From Burkholderiales bacterium (GTDB lineage Bacteria > Pseudomonadota > Gammaproteobacteria > Burkholderiales > Burkholderiaceae_F): a stretch of DNA of 64,000 bases. The first letter of the stretch is position 1. Each line of letters opens with the position of its first letter. Below the pieces are notes generated by a model. It did not search any database and was not told the origin of the DNA. It was given only the letters and a program-made list of their open reading frames with translations. Shown one piece after another: positions 52,965 through 60,644 of this stretch. The stretch covers positions 1,403,961 to 1,467,960 of the forward strand of contig JADJWR010000003.1 of NCBI GenBank assembly GCA_016716275.1. Reading direction: 5' to 3'. The position numbers and the translations under genes are program-made.

Positions 52965-54332
52965 CTACAACAGCTTATCGATCTCTTCAGGGCCGAGACG
53001 ATCCAGCTGGCGCAAGCCTGCCCACGCTCGGAGGGCTGAATCGGCCGGCACCGCGCGCGTCGCACAGCGAATGAATTTCTCTTCCAGCTCGGACCAACTC
53101 AGCGGGTTCTGCGGGTGCCCCTTGGGTTTGTACAGCCGCTTCTTGAACACTGAGCCGTCGCGGTGCAAGACTTCGATGTCGGCGAAGTCGTTGAACACGG
53201 AGTCGCGGGTTCGCAGGTCCGGATGAATGTAGACGTTGAGTCTGGGGTACAGCGCCTGGATTTCCGGAGCGCGAACGGCATCGTCCGCAAACTGCTCGAA
53301 CCCGATCCGCCCGTAGTGCAGTGCGGCCGCGACGCAGTACTCCATGCTGAACTTTCCTTCCAGGCCGGTCTGCGGACGGTGGTAGGGCAATGTGCTTTCG
53401 CAGCGGTACCCGATTCCGCAGTTCACGCGCTCAATGGCGTCCGTCCGGATGGCTCCGCTTGCCAGGCCTTCGAAGAGGACATCGAGGACATGGTGAGTTA
53501 GAGAGCAGGTCGGGTACAGCTTGTAGATGATTCCGGGCTGGACAACGTTCCACGTCGCACCCAGGCTTTCGATCGCCTTGTCCGCCGCGGCGTTCTCGGT
53601 GCCGCAGAAGAGGTCGAAGAACCCCTCATTAGCTTCGATTGCGTCGGGATTTGCGGTTAGGCCGGCTTGAGCGAGCCGCGCCGCCAAGACGCCGTTCTGG
53701 GCAGCAAGCCCTGAATGCAGAGGCTTGGTCATCGTCCCGAAGTTTGCCCGCAGCCCGCTAGCCATCGACGCTGCAATGGCGAGTGCAAACGCCGACCGCT
53801 CGGGATCGAGCCGCAGGAGGTTTGCTACAGCGGCAGCGGCGCCTACGGAACCAAGCGTGAGGGTAGTGTGCCAACCGCGCTCGTAGTGCTCCATGTTCAT
53901 GGCGCGGCCTAAGCGACCTTCGATCTCAACTCCGACGGCGTAGGCTGCAATCATCGCCTTGCCATCCGCAGCCGCGCGAACGCACGCCCCGAACACCGCT
54001 GGCACGACCGGCGCCGAGGGGTGGCCCCGCATCGATTCATTCGTGTCGTCGATATCGTGCACGTGCGCCAGGGTTCCGTTGACCAAGGCTGCGTTCCGTT
54101 CAGTCGTGCGCCGCCCGGTGCCCCATAGGGCGACCGGGCCGGGCTCCTCACTGACAAGGTCGATCGTGATCTTGGAAGGTGGCTCGGTCAGGCCTGCGAT
54201 CGCGCCGCCTATACAGTCTGCAATCGCTTGCTTCGAACACTCCCGGGCCTCATCTGGCAGTGTGTCCCACGTCTGCTCCGCAATGAACGAGGAGAGCCCA
54301 GCCGTTACCGGGTTTGCGGCGCGTCGGTCCAT
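52965..54332 (-). CDS. MmgE/PrpD family protein
   Basis: 455 aa from ATG 54332; the long upstream in-frame extension lies within dctP. Family landmarks are GGAIAGL near residue 40, ALVNGTLAHVHDIDDTNESMRGHPSAPVVPA (with the conserved Asp and His), GWHTTLTLGSVGAAAAVANLL, KPLHSGLAAQNGVLAARLAQ and YPTCSLTHHVLD. Members include 2-methylcitrate dehydratase and cis-aconitate decarboxylase; others act on unknown tricarboxylate-like acids. Its position inside the TRAP operon suggests it works on the imported acid. The exact reaction is unknown. Confidence 0.9.
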   Translation of the reverse strand: MDRRAANPVTAGLSSFIAEQTWDTLPDEARECSKQAIADCIGGAIAGLTEPPSKITIDLVSEEPGPVALWGTGRRTTERNAALVNGTLAHVHDIDDTNESMRGHPSAPVVPAVFGACVRAAADGKAMIAAYAVGVEIEGRLGRAMNMEHYERGWHTTLTLGSVGAAAAVANLLRLDPERSAFALAIAASMASGLRANFGTMTKPLHSGLAAQNGVLAARLAQAGLTANPDAIEANEGFFDLFCGTENAAADKAIESLGATWNVVQPGIIYKLYPTCSLTHHVLDVLFEGLASGAIRTDAIERVNCGIGYRCESTLPYHRPQTGLEGKFSMEYCVAAALHYGRIGFEQFADDAVRAPEIQALYPRLNVYIHPDLRTRDSVFNDFADIEVLHRDGSVFKKRLYKPKGHPQNPLSWSELEEKFIRCATRAVPADSALRAWAGLRQLDRLGPEEIDKLL

Positions 54333-54343
54333 GTCGATCCCGG

Positions 54344-55336
54344 CTAGCGAATGGCCTGAATCGTCTGGAACAGCCCCTTTGTCGTCCAGACTCCCTGGCT
54401 CTCCATGGTCTCGATCACGGGGCCCATCTTCTTGATGAAAGGTTCCGGGCTCGTTCGGATGACGACGGCGCCTTTCGCAATCATCTGCTCGATGATCTTT
54501 TCCTGATCCTCGACGGCGATCTTGGTGTAGTAGCGGCCCGCTTCCTCCCCGGCGTCGAGCAGCGCCTTCTGCTGCTCCGGCTTCAGCTGTGCCCACTTCC
54601 TCTCGCTGATCACGATCGTGAAGCTGTCGTTGAAGAAGTCGACCAATGTCAGGTATGGCGCGACCTCGTGTAGTGACTGGCCATAGAAGCCGGATACCGT
54701 GGCGGACGCGACGTCGGCAACCCCCTGCTTCAGCGCGAGATAGGTCTCGCCCCAGGGCAGGCTGACGGTCTTGGCACCCATTGCCTCGAAAGTCTTGACG
54801 TATCCCTCCCAGGGCGGGATGCGGACCTTCAAGCCTTTGAAGTCGTCGGGACCCATGATCGGCTTGGTGGCGATGACGGGCTTGCCTGGTCTTGCGCCGT
54901 TGCGCAGAACAAAACGGAAGCCCGACTTCTCGAGCAGGTCCTTTTCCATCTGCTTGTACGCGTCGCTATCCAAAACCTTCATAAAGTGGCTCTGATCCCT
55001 GAAGACAAAGCCGACCGACGTGATGTTCCAGTCCTTGACGTACTTGCCAAAGTTGCCCGTGCCGCCGCCGTACATGTCCTGGGCGCCGAGCCGGACTGCC
55101 TCCAGCTGTGATGGCGCATCGCCTAACTGACTTGAGGAGAAGATCTTCACCGAGACCGCGCCATTGGTCTTCTTGCCGACGAGATCGGCGAAGTACTCCT
55201 GCGCCTTCGTCTCGGAATGCTTGGGATCCGTGATGTTTCCCAGCCGCAGCGTTACGGTCTGCGCCGACGCAACCGTCATCGAAATAAGCCAGAGTGGCAC
55301 CAACAGAAGCGTCTTGCGAGCAATGTTTCGACTCAT
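54344..55336 (-). CDS. dctP: TRAP transporter periplasmic binding protein DctP
   Basis: 330 aa. The signal peptide ends at VASAQ. Mature landmarks are TLRLGNITDPKHSETKAQEYFADLV, LEAVRLGAQDMYGGGTG, the substrate-carboxylate Arg region PDDFKGLKVRIPPWEGYVKTFEAMGAK and PWGETYLALKQGVADVASAT. It is the first gene of the operon and is divergent from the LysR gene. Confidence 0.93.
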   Translation of the reverse strand: MSRNIARKTLLLVPLWLISMTVASAQTVTLRLGNITDPKHSETKAQEYFADLVGKKTNGAVSVKIFSSSQLGDAPSQLEAVRLGAQDMYGGGTGNFGKYVKDWNITSVGFVFRDQSHFMKVLDSDAYKQMEKDLLEKSGFRFVLRNGARPGKPVIATKPIMGPDDFKGLKVRIPPWEGYVKTFEAMGAKTVSLPWGETYLALKQGVADVASATVSGFYGQSLHEVAPYLTLVDFFNDSFTIVISERKWAQLKPEQQKALLDAGEEAGRYYTKIAVEDQEKIIEQMIAKGAVVIRTSPEPFIKKMGPVIETMESQGVWTTKGLFQTIQAIR

Positions 55337-55384
55337 CTCCGTCCTCCGTTCGTGATTGCTTGTCCTTCTCCAATTCAGTTTGGC

Positions 55385-55399
55385 TTATAGTCACTATAA
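55385..55399. promoter_or_regulatory. Perfect palindrome, LysR-type box, between dctP and the LysR gene
   Basis: TTATAGT-C-ACTATAA is a perfect 7+1+7 inverted repeat and contains the T-N11-A core of LysR-type sites. It includes a consensus -10 hexamer TATAAT at 55395-55400 on the plus strand, so regulator binding would also control its own gene. It lies 49 bp upstream of dctP and 78 bp upstream of the LysR start. Confidence 0.65.
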
Positions 55400-55476
55400 T
55401 TGCAAGTGATATTTCCCGGATCGCCCAAAGTGGCGATTTGGCACTACCGCTTCCGTGCAGCGCCGAAGGGGACTAC

Positions 55477-56433
55477 GTGAAAAGCTGGATGAACTTGCGA
55501 TCCATCGAGATATTCGTGGCTGCGGTCGAGGACGACAGCATGTCACGGGCGGCTGAGCGTCTTGAGCTCTCCCAGTCGGCGGTCTCTCAAGCGATTTCGA
55601 GCCTCGAGGCCACGCTTGGGCGGCCGCTCATCGACCGATCGGTCCGGCCGTTGCGGCTCACGCTTGCCGGAACTGCGTTTTACAAGAAGGCGATCGAGTT
55701 GCTCGATCGGGCGCGTGAGCTCGAGCAGGTCGTCGAGCTGGATCTCAACAAACCGCTTCCGATCCTACGGATCGGAATGGTCGACTCCTTCGCCGCCACC
55801 GCCGGACCGCACCTGGTAAAGGAACTCGACGCGGTGGCGGCCCAGTGGACGGTGGGATCCGGCGTGAACGACACCAGCGTCCGCGCGCTGCTCGAACGTC
55901 GTGTCGACTTCATGATCACTTCCGACGACACGTTCAAACAGCACGATCTGATCGCCCTTCCCGTGTTCGAGGAACCCTACGTCATCGTCGCCCCATCGTC
56001 GGTCGACGTGTCCGGAAAAGGTCTGGATACGCTTGGGACCGACATGGCGCTGATCCGCTATTCGCCACGATCATTTATCGGGCGTCAGATCGAAGGCTAC
56101 CTGCAGCGTCGCTCAGTCAACCTTCAGCATCGGTACGACCTCGACACATCGGATGCCGTGATGGCGATGGTGAGCGCCGGCATCGGCTGGACGATCACAA
56201 CACCGTTGGTCGCCCTGAAGAGCAAGCCGTCCCCCAAACAGGTTCGCTTCTATCCGATCTCCGGGCGGCCCCTGAAGCGCGCCCTTCATCTCCTCGCACG
56301 CAAGTCAGAGAGCGCCGAACTGGCTCAGAGGATTGCATCTGCGGCGCGCGATGCTTTGATCCGGTTCTGCTTTCCGGACTTGCTAAAACTCGCCCCTTGG
56401 CTCGGCGAGCACTTTCAGAGAAAGGCGGCCTAG
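55477..56433 (+). CDS. LysR family transcriptional regulator
   Basis: 318 aa from GTG 55477, which has AAGGGG 7 bp upstream; ATG 55489 is an alternative without RBS. The HTH is SIEIFVAAVEDDSMSRAAERLELSQSAVSQAISSLEATLG in pieces (about residues 8-48), followed by the hinge helix and a periplasmic-binding-like effector domain (LRIGMVDSFAATAG, VDFMITSDDTF). It is divergent from the TRAP operon, with a palindromic site between, so it should regulate uptake and use of that acid. Confidence 0.92.
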   Translation: MKSWMNLRSIEIFVAAVEDDSMSRAAERLELSQSAVSQAISSLEATLGRPLIDRSVRPLRLTLAGTAFYKKAIELLDRARELEQVVELDLNKPLPILRIGMVDSFAATAGPHLVKELDAVAAQWTVGSGVNDTSVRALLERRVDFMITSDDTFKQHDLIALPVFEEPYVIVAPSSVDVSGKGLDTLGTDMALIRYSPRSFIGRQIEGYLQRRSVNLQHRYDLDTSDAVMAMVSAGIGWTITTPLVALKSKPSPKQVRFYPISGRPLKRALHLLARKSESAELAQRIASAARDALIRFCFPDLLKLAPWLGEHFQRKAA

Positions 56434-56738
56434 CGGAAGGGAGGTCCAACTTCAGCTGCCCACGGACGCAGGCGCTGTAAGCCCGGGTTGCTGATGCCTC
56501 AGGGGTCGCGGCCCGGACTTACAGCGCCTCTCGTAGCGGGTCAGCTTGAGCGAGGTGCCGGGCCTCACGCTGTGCCTTTGCGAAACCCTCGACTTGAGAT
56601 GCTGACCGAGTTCTTGTCTGGGTCCTTGGCGTTGGCGAATTGATACCCGTTCGCCTGGTGGATGGCCCCGAACTTCAGGCCACGCTCCGCGGCCCTTTGG
56701 ACTTGACCCTGTTCCGCGGACGGGTTGGGACTTGATTC
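56434..56738. other. Intergenic region with a long hairpin and IS debris
   Basis: Contains the inverted repeat at 56470-56529. The minus strand to its right has short peptide-like pieces (GTSLKLTRYERRCKSGP and AIHQANGYQFANAKDPDKNS) that belong to no intact gene and look like repeat-derived or truncated sequence. Confidence 0.4.
56470..56529. repeat. Long inverted repeat (18 bp arms, one mismatch)
   Basis: Arms AGGCGCTGTAAGCCCGGG (56470-56487) and CCCGGACTTACAGCGCCT (56512-56529) pair over 18 bp with a single mismatch, separated by 24 nt. It follows the LysR gene by 37 bp and precedes the IS3 remnant. It could terminate the LysR transcript or be a dispersed hairpin repeat. No T-run follows. 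Confidence 0.6.
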
Positions 56739-57036
56739 TCAAGAGTTCATCAAGCTCGGTGCAGGGTTGTCCACGGCGCCGCCGCCGGCCCCTGTCAGGC
56801 CGGGGGCGAGCGGCGCGGTGGGCAACCCGTGTTTGCGCTTCGGTCGTCGTTTGCGTGCGATCGGCACCGGGTTCTGCTCGAAGCTCTCCGGCGATCGGTA
56901 GCCGAGCGCCGAGTGCCGGCGGCGCGGGTTGTACCAACCCTCGATGTAGGTGAACAACGCCAGCCGCGCCTCGGTCTTGGTCTTCCAGCTGCGGCGGTCG
57001 ATCAGTTCGCACTCCAGGCTGGCGAAGAAGCTCTCG
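56739..57036 (-). pseudogene. C-terminal remnant of an IS3-family transposase (OrfB)
   Basis: The minus-strand frame reads ESFFASLECELIDRRSWKTK then FTYIEGWYNPRRRHSALGYR, followed by SPESFEQNPVP. This is the end of the IS3 rve integrase domain, including the last acidic residue of the DDE triad region (the E of AESFFASL-type motif). Everything upstream is missing: at about 57036 the sequence switches to an unrelated SANT-like frame. No start codon and no OrfA, so inactive. Confidence 0.82.
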
Positions 57037-57300
57037 TGTCGCCCGCTGCAGCGCGCGCAGCGTCAGCTCGTCGCCGTCGTAGCGGCGGATGCCCAGCTTG
57101 CAGCGGCGCCGGTTCACGGCGGCCACGCTGCGGCCGAGGCGTCGGGCGATCTCCTCGGCCGGCAGCAGGTGCCATTCGTTGCGCAGGAACTCGTCGTGCT
57201 CGTGCGTCCAAGCTCTCCGCGCGGGGCGCTGCGCGTATCGGCCCGGCGGCTCGGCGACCCGCAGATCGCGCCGACGTCGGCTGCGCAAGCCGAACGCGGT
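57031..57300 (-). pseudogene. Truncated SANT/Myb-like DNA-binding gene interrupted by the IS3 remnant
   Basis: On the minus strand residues WTHEHDEFLRNEWHLLPAEE then IARRLGRSVAAVNRRRCKLG and IRRYDGDELTLRALQRATRE form a SANT/Myb-like HTH of the kind found in small phage and mobile-element proteins. The frame runs into the IS3 sequence at about 57036 without a natural end. The N-terminal limit is uncertain because the upstream frame stays open with Arg-rich filler. Confidence 0.5.
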
Positions 57301-58136
57301 GCGCGCCGGAAGGCAATCGAAGTGCGTCAGGGCGGCGGCGTCCGCGATACGAGGCGCTTCACCACCACCGCAGCTTCCCCCGACGCCCGGTCTGCCGCAG
57401 CAAGACGTTTCGTTGTGCCGATTGAACAAGGCTCCGAGTCCCGACGGAAAGCTCGCGCGATGCTTCATTCGACGGGAGGCGCTGTCCACGCGAAATGGGC
57501 GCCCCCAGCAACGGCTTTCGCCGTCAGCCTTCGACCCAGACGCCACGGCCACGGGCCGGCTGGTATCGAAACCCTCTCCTTCCGCGGCCGCTTCGCCATC
57601 GGCGACGAGCGGACCACTTCACGATCCGCTCGCCCCTGCAATACTTCCTCAGCCCGCGCGCGGCAGGCTCCTGCCAGCCGGGCTCTTGGACAGACCAAGC
57701 GTCGCAGTCGTTACCTGCCCCCTGCTGCATTCGGTCCGCGTCGCATGCCCATTCCAGGGCGGCGCGGACCACTCTTCGCGCTCAAACGATGAGCCGAGCG
57801 GCGTCTCCGTTCGTGCGCTCACCGGACGCGCTCGTCTGACCGTCACCGGGTCCAGTTCGCTTCTCCGAGGTCGGCGGCATCGGCATCGACGCGCCGCGCC
57901 GCCCGACAAGGGCTGACGTCAGCGCACGAGTTCAGTCCTCGGCGTGTCCCCTGCGTGACGCGCGTCGCCGGTCACCGCCGTGGCCGACAAACAACCGTTG
58001 CACCGACGTCCCCGGGATCCGCGTCGGCCTGGCACGTCATGCGGATCCCGTTCCCGACCCGCCGCACACACGCGGGCCGATCGACCGGAGGCGTCATGGT
58101 CAACGACGGGTTCAACGCGGCTGGGCGCAGCTCGCC
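57301..58136. other. Long stretch without a supported gene, inside the mobile region
   Basis: Overlapping frames on both strands are Arg/Pro/Ser-rich, have no RBS and no motif. I see no direct repeat, tRNA or terminator. It probably is decayed island sequence or the regulatory region for the excisionase/integrase pair to its right. Confidence 0.4.
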
Positions 58137-58442
58137 ATGAGGACGCTCGCGCTCACCGAGGCTGCCGCCTTCCTGCACATGCACCCGGAGGAACTGCGCC
58201 GGCGTGCGAAGGCCGGCCTCATCCCGGGCGCCAAGGCAGGGCGCGCCTGGGTCTTCATCGACGACGACCTTGCCGGCTACCTGCGCTCTCTCTATTCTCA
58301 GCCGCGGCAAGCGCTGCAAGTGACACTGAGAAAGGAGGTTGAATGTCACTTCGCAAGCGCGGGAGTCTCTGGTCGATTGACGTCATCGCCCCCAACGGGG
58401 AACGAGTACGCCAGTCTGCTGGGACTCCCAACAAGGCCCTAG
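58137..58442 (+). CDS. Excisionase-like helix-turn-helix protein overlapping the integrase gene
   Basis: 101 aa. MerR/excisionase-type winged HTH: LALTEAAAFLHMHPEELRRR, then AKAGLIPGAKAGRAWVFIDD and DLAGYLRSLY. The C-terminal tail (GRLTSSPPTGNEYASLLGLP) matches the typical end of such island proteins, so the reading frame is real although it overlaps the integrase gene by 100 bp in another frame. It likely acts as recombination directionality factor or repressor. Confidence 0.72.
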   Translation: MRTLALTEAAAFLHMHPEELRRRAKAGLIPGAKAGRAWVFIDDDLAGYLRSLYSQPRQALQVTLRKEVECHFASAGVSGRLTSSPPTGNEYASLLGLPTRP

Positions 58443-59413
58443 CGCAGGAGTATCACGACCGGCTCAAGGCCGAGTTGTGGCGGCTCGCAAAGCTCGGCGA
58501 GAAGCCCCGCCACACTTGGAACGATGCAGTCGTGCGCTGGCTGAAAGAGTCCGGCCACAAGGCGACGATCGGCAACGACAGGATTCATCTGCGCTGGCTC
58601 GATCGCTACCTGAACGGCAAGTCGCTGGACACGATCAGCCGGGCGCTCGTCGACCGCATCACGGACGCGAAGCTTGCCGAGGGTGTAAGCAATGCGACGG
58701 TGAACCGGGTGCTGGAAGTCCTTCGCGCCGTGCTCAGGCGATGCGTCAACGACTGGGAATGGCTCGATCGCGCACCGCAGGTCCGCATGCTGAAGGAGCC
58801 GACGCGACGCATCCGCTTCCTGGATCGCGCCGAGGCGCAGAGGCTGCTCACCTGCTTGCCGGCGCATCTGGCGGACATGGCTGCGTTCACGCTCGCCACG
58901 GGCTTGCGGCGAGCCAACGTGACCGGTCTGCTGTGGTCGCAAGTGGACTTGGAGCGGCGGCTGGCGTGGATCCATCCCGACCAGGCCAAGGCGCGCAAGG
59001 CGATCGCGGTGCCGCTGAACGCGGATGCCGTGCTCGTCCTGCAGCGTTGGCGCGGGAAGCATCCGACGCGCGTGTTCTGCTTCCGGGGCAGGCCGGTAGT
59101 TCAGGCCAGCACGAAGGCGTGGTACTCGGCGCTGGAAAAGGCCGGGATCGACGACTTCCGCTGGCACGACCTGCGGCACACCTGGGCCAGCTGGCACGTG
59201 CAGAACGGCACACCGCTGTTCGCCTTGCAGGAGCTGGGCGGATGGGAAAGCGCGGAGATGGTGCGGCGGTATGCCCATCTGTCGGCCGACCATCTGGCCC
59301 CGTACGCGGATCGTCTAGGGGCTTTGCGGGACGTGGATGGCCAGATTCATGGCACAAATCCGTCACAGTCGCCCAAAAGGCAAGGGCCTGCATCGCTGCA
59401 AGCCCTTGAATAA
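58343..59413 (+). CDS. Tyrosine recombinase (phage/island-type integrase)
   Basis: 356 aa. AAAGGAGG lies just before ATG 58343. An N-terminal SAM-like core-binding domain (HTWNDAVVRWLKESGHKAT, about residues 55-150) is followed by the catalytic domain: Arg in TGLRRANVTGLLW, Lys in KARKAIAVPL, the HxxR box WHDLRHTWASWHVQ, the GW of ELGGWES and the nucleophile Tyr in RRYAHLS. All catalytic residues are present. The stop codon is 1 bp from the 3' end of a tRNA-Arg gene, the usual target of these enzymes, so it marks one end of an integrated element extending to the left. Confidence 0.93.
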   Translation: MSLRKRGSLWSIDVIAPNGERVRQSAGTPNKALAQEYHDRLKAELWRLAKLGEKPRHTWNDAVVRWLKESGHKATIGNDRIHLRWLDRYLNGKSLDTISRALVDRITDAKLAEGVSNATVNRVLEVLRAVLRRCVNDWEWLDRAPQVRMLKEPTRRIRFLDRAEAQRLLTCLPAHLADMAAFTLATGLRRANVTGLLWSQVDLERRLAWIHPDQAKARKAIAVPLNADAVLVLQRWRGKHPTRVFCFRGRPVVQASTKAWYSALEKAGIDDFRWHDLRHTWASWHVQNGTPLFALQELGGWESAEMVRRYAHLSADHLAPYADRLGALRDVDGQIHGTNPSQSPKRQGPASLQALE

Positions 59414-59414
59414 T

Positions 59415-59492
59415 TGGCGCGCCCGGCAGGATTCGAACCCACGACCCCTTGGTTCGTAGCCAAGTACTCTATCCAACTGAGCTACGGCGCGC
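59415..59492 (-). tRNA. tRNA-Arg (anticodon ACG) with one extra base in the acceptor stem
   Basis: Minus strand. The D arm (TAGCTCAGTTGGATAGAGT), anticodon stem-loop CTTGG-CTACGAA-CCAAG with ACG at 59455-59457, T arm GTGGG-TTCGAAT-CCTGC and encoded CCA (59415-59417) are complete. The 3' acceptor strand CGGGCGC needs GCGCCCG at the 5' end; the sequence has GCGCGCCG, i.e. one inserted G. It is either a bulge in the stem, a defect, or a sequencing indel. The 3' end abuts the integrase gene. Confidence 0.88.
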
Positions 59493-59610
59493 TGCGGCGC
59501 GAATTGTACATGCTCTGCGCTGGGCGAATGGGGCTGTGGGCGCCACCCCCGCGACTGTCTGTACTGCCCGCCGTCCAGCGGGCGGCGGCAACCCGCCCCG
59601 AGGAAGACCG

Positions 59611-60280
59611 ATGAACTGGAAGACCGCGTTCCGCTCGTTCTATTACGAGAACGCGCCGCCGCCCGATGACCTGCGGCTCGACCCCGCCGAGACGGCGATG
59701 CTGTCGATCGACGTGCAGAACGTCTACCTGAAGCTGCGCGAGGATCCGGCCGGGCGCGAGCGCTGGGCGCCGTTCCAGCAGCGGATGCGCGAGATCGTGA
59801 TCCCGGCCACCCGATCCCTGCAGCAGGCATTCCGCGCCCGCGGCATCGATGCGATGCACGCGCGCATCGCCTGCCTGCTGCAGGACGGGCGCGACCGGTC
59901 GCTCAGCCAGAAGAAGCCGGGCTGGAACTACCTGCTGATGCCGAAGGACACCGACGAATCGCAGATCGTGCCCGAACTGGCGCCGCAGCCGGGCGAGATC
60001 GTCGTCACCAAGACCACCGACAGCGCGCTGACCGGAACGAACCTTCGCCTGGTCCGCCAACATGGGCATCCGCAACGTCGTGCTGACCGGCATCTTCACC
60101 GACCAGTGCGTCTCCTCGACGGTGCGCAGCCTCGCCGACGAGAGCATCAACGTCATCGTCGTCGAGGACTGCTGCGCCGCCGGCTCCGACGAGTTGCACC
60201 GGCGCGAGCTGGAGATCATCAACATGATCTACTGTCACGTGCTCTCCAGCGCCGAGCTGCGGCAGATCATGAAGCTGTAG
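59611..60280 (+). pseudogene. Isochorismatase-like cysteine hydrolase, one-base frameshift
   Basis: About 222 aa if repaired. GAGGAAG precedes ATG 59611. Catalytic Asp in MLSIDVQNVYLKL, Lys in VVTKTTDSALTGTNL and the Cys nucleophile in TGIFTDQCVSSTVRS are all kept. The frame breaks at CGCCAACATG (60056-60062); one C fewer gives R-N-M-G-I-R and joins the halves. The enzyme would hydrolyse an amide or ester (N-carbamoylsarcosine/isochorismate type). One-base indel in a C pair suggests sequence error rather than decay. Confidence 0.8.
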
Positions 60281-60644
60281 ACGTCGCCGGACTGGCAGCC
60301 GCCGCGCTCGTCCGCGCGGCGGTCGGCGCGAGCGGAAGGCTGCCGACTCTTTCGGACCAGCCTGTGAACGCGAAAGCCGCGCCGCGCGGCCTGCCGCCGC
60401 CCGGCTTGCCGGGTCGGTCTTTCGCGAGACGCGCGGCCCGTCCGATCGCCGACGATTAGTGGTCACGCACTTCCAGAGTGCCGCGCCGGCCGCGGCGCCG
60501 GTGGTCGCGCCCTGTCACCCCGGGTCGATCGCCCGTCTTCATCTGCCCGACCGATTCCGGCGCTGCCGGGCACCGCTACGGTAGCGACGGCCAATAAAGG
60601 CGGCCGCCCCTTTGGTGCGCTGCACGCCGCTCGGGAGCAGAAAC
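60281..60644. other. Intergenic stretch before the metalloprotease gene
   Basis: No supported gene. GGCAGCC near 60295 and GGCTGCC near 60338 can pair around a GC-rich loop and may terminate the hydrolase transcript. The right end carries GGGAGC 6 bp before the next start. Confidence 0.35.

Noticed and set aside
60062..60280. Separate small gene starting at 60062
   Set aside because: It is the C-terminal half of the isochorismatase-like protein displaced by one base, not an independent gene.
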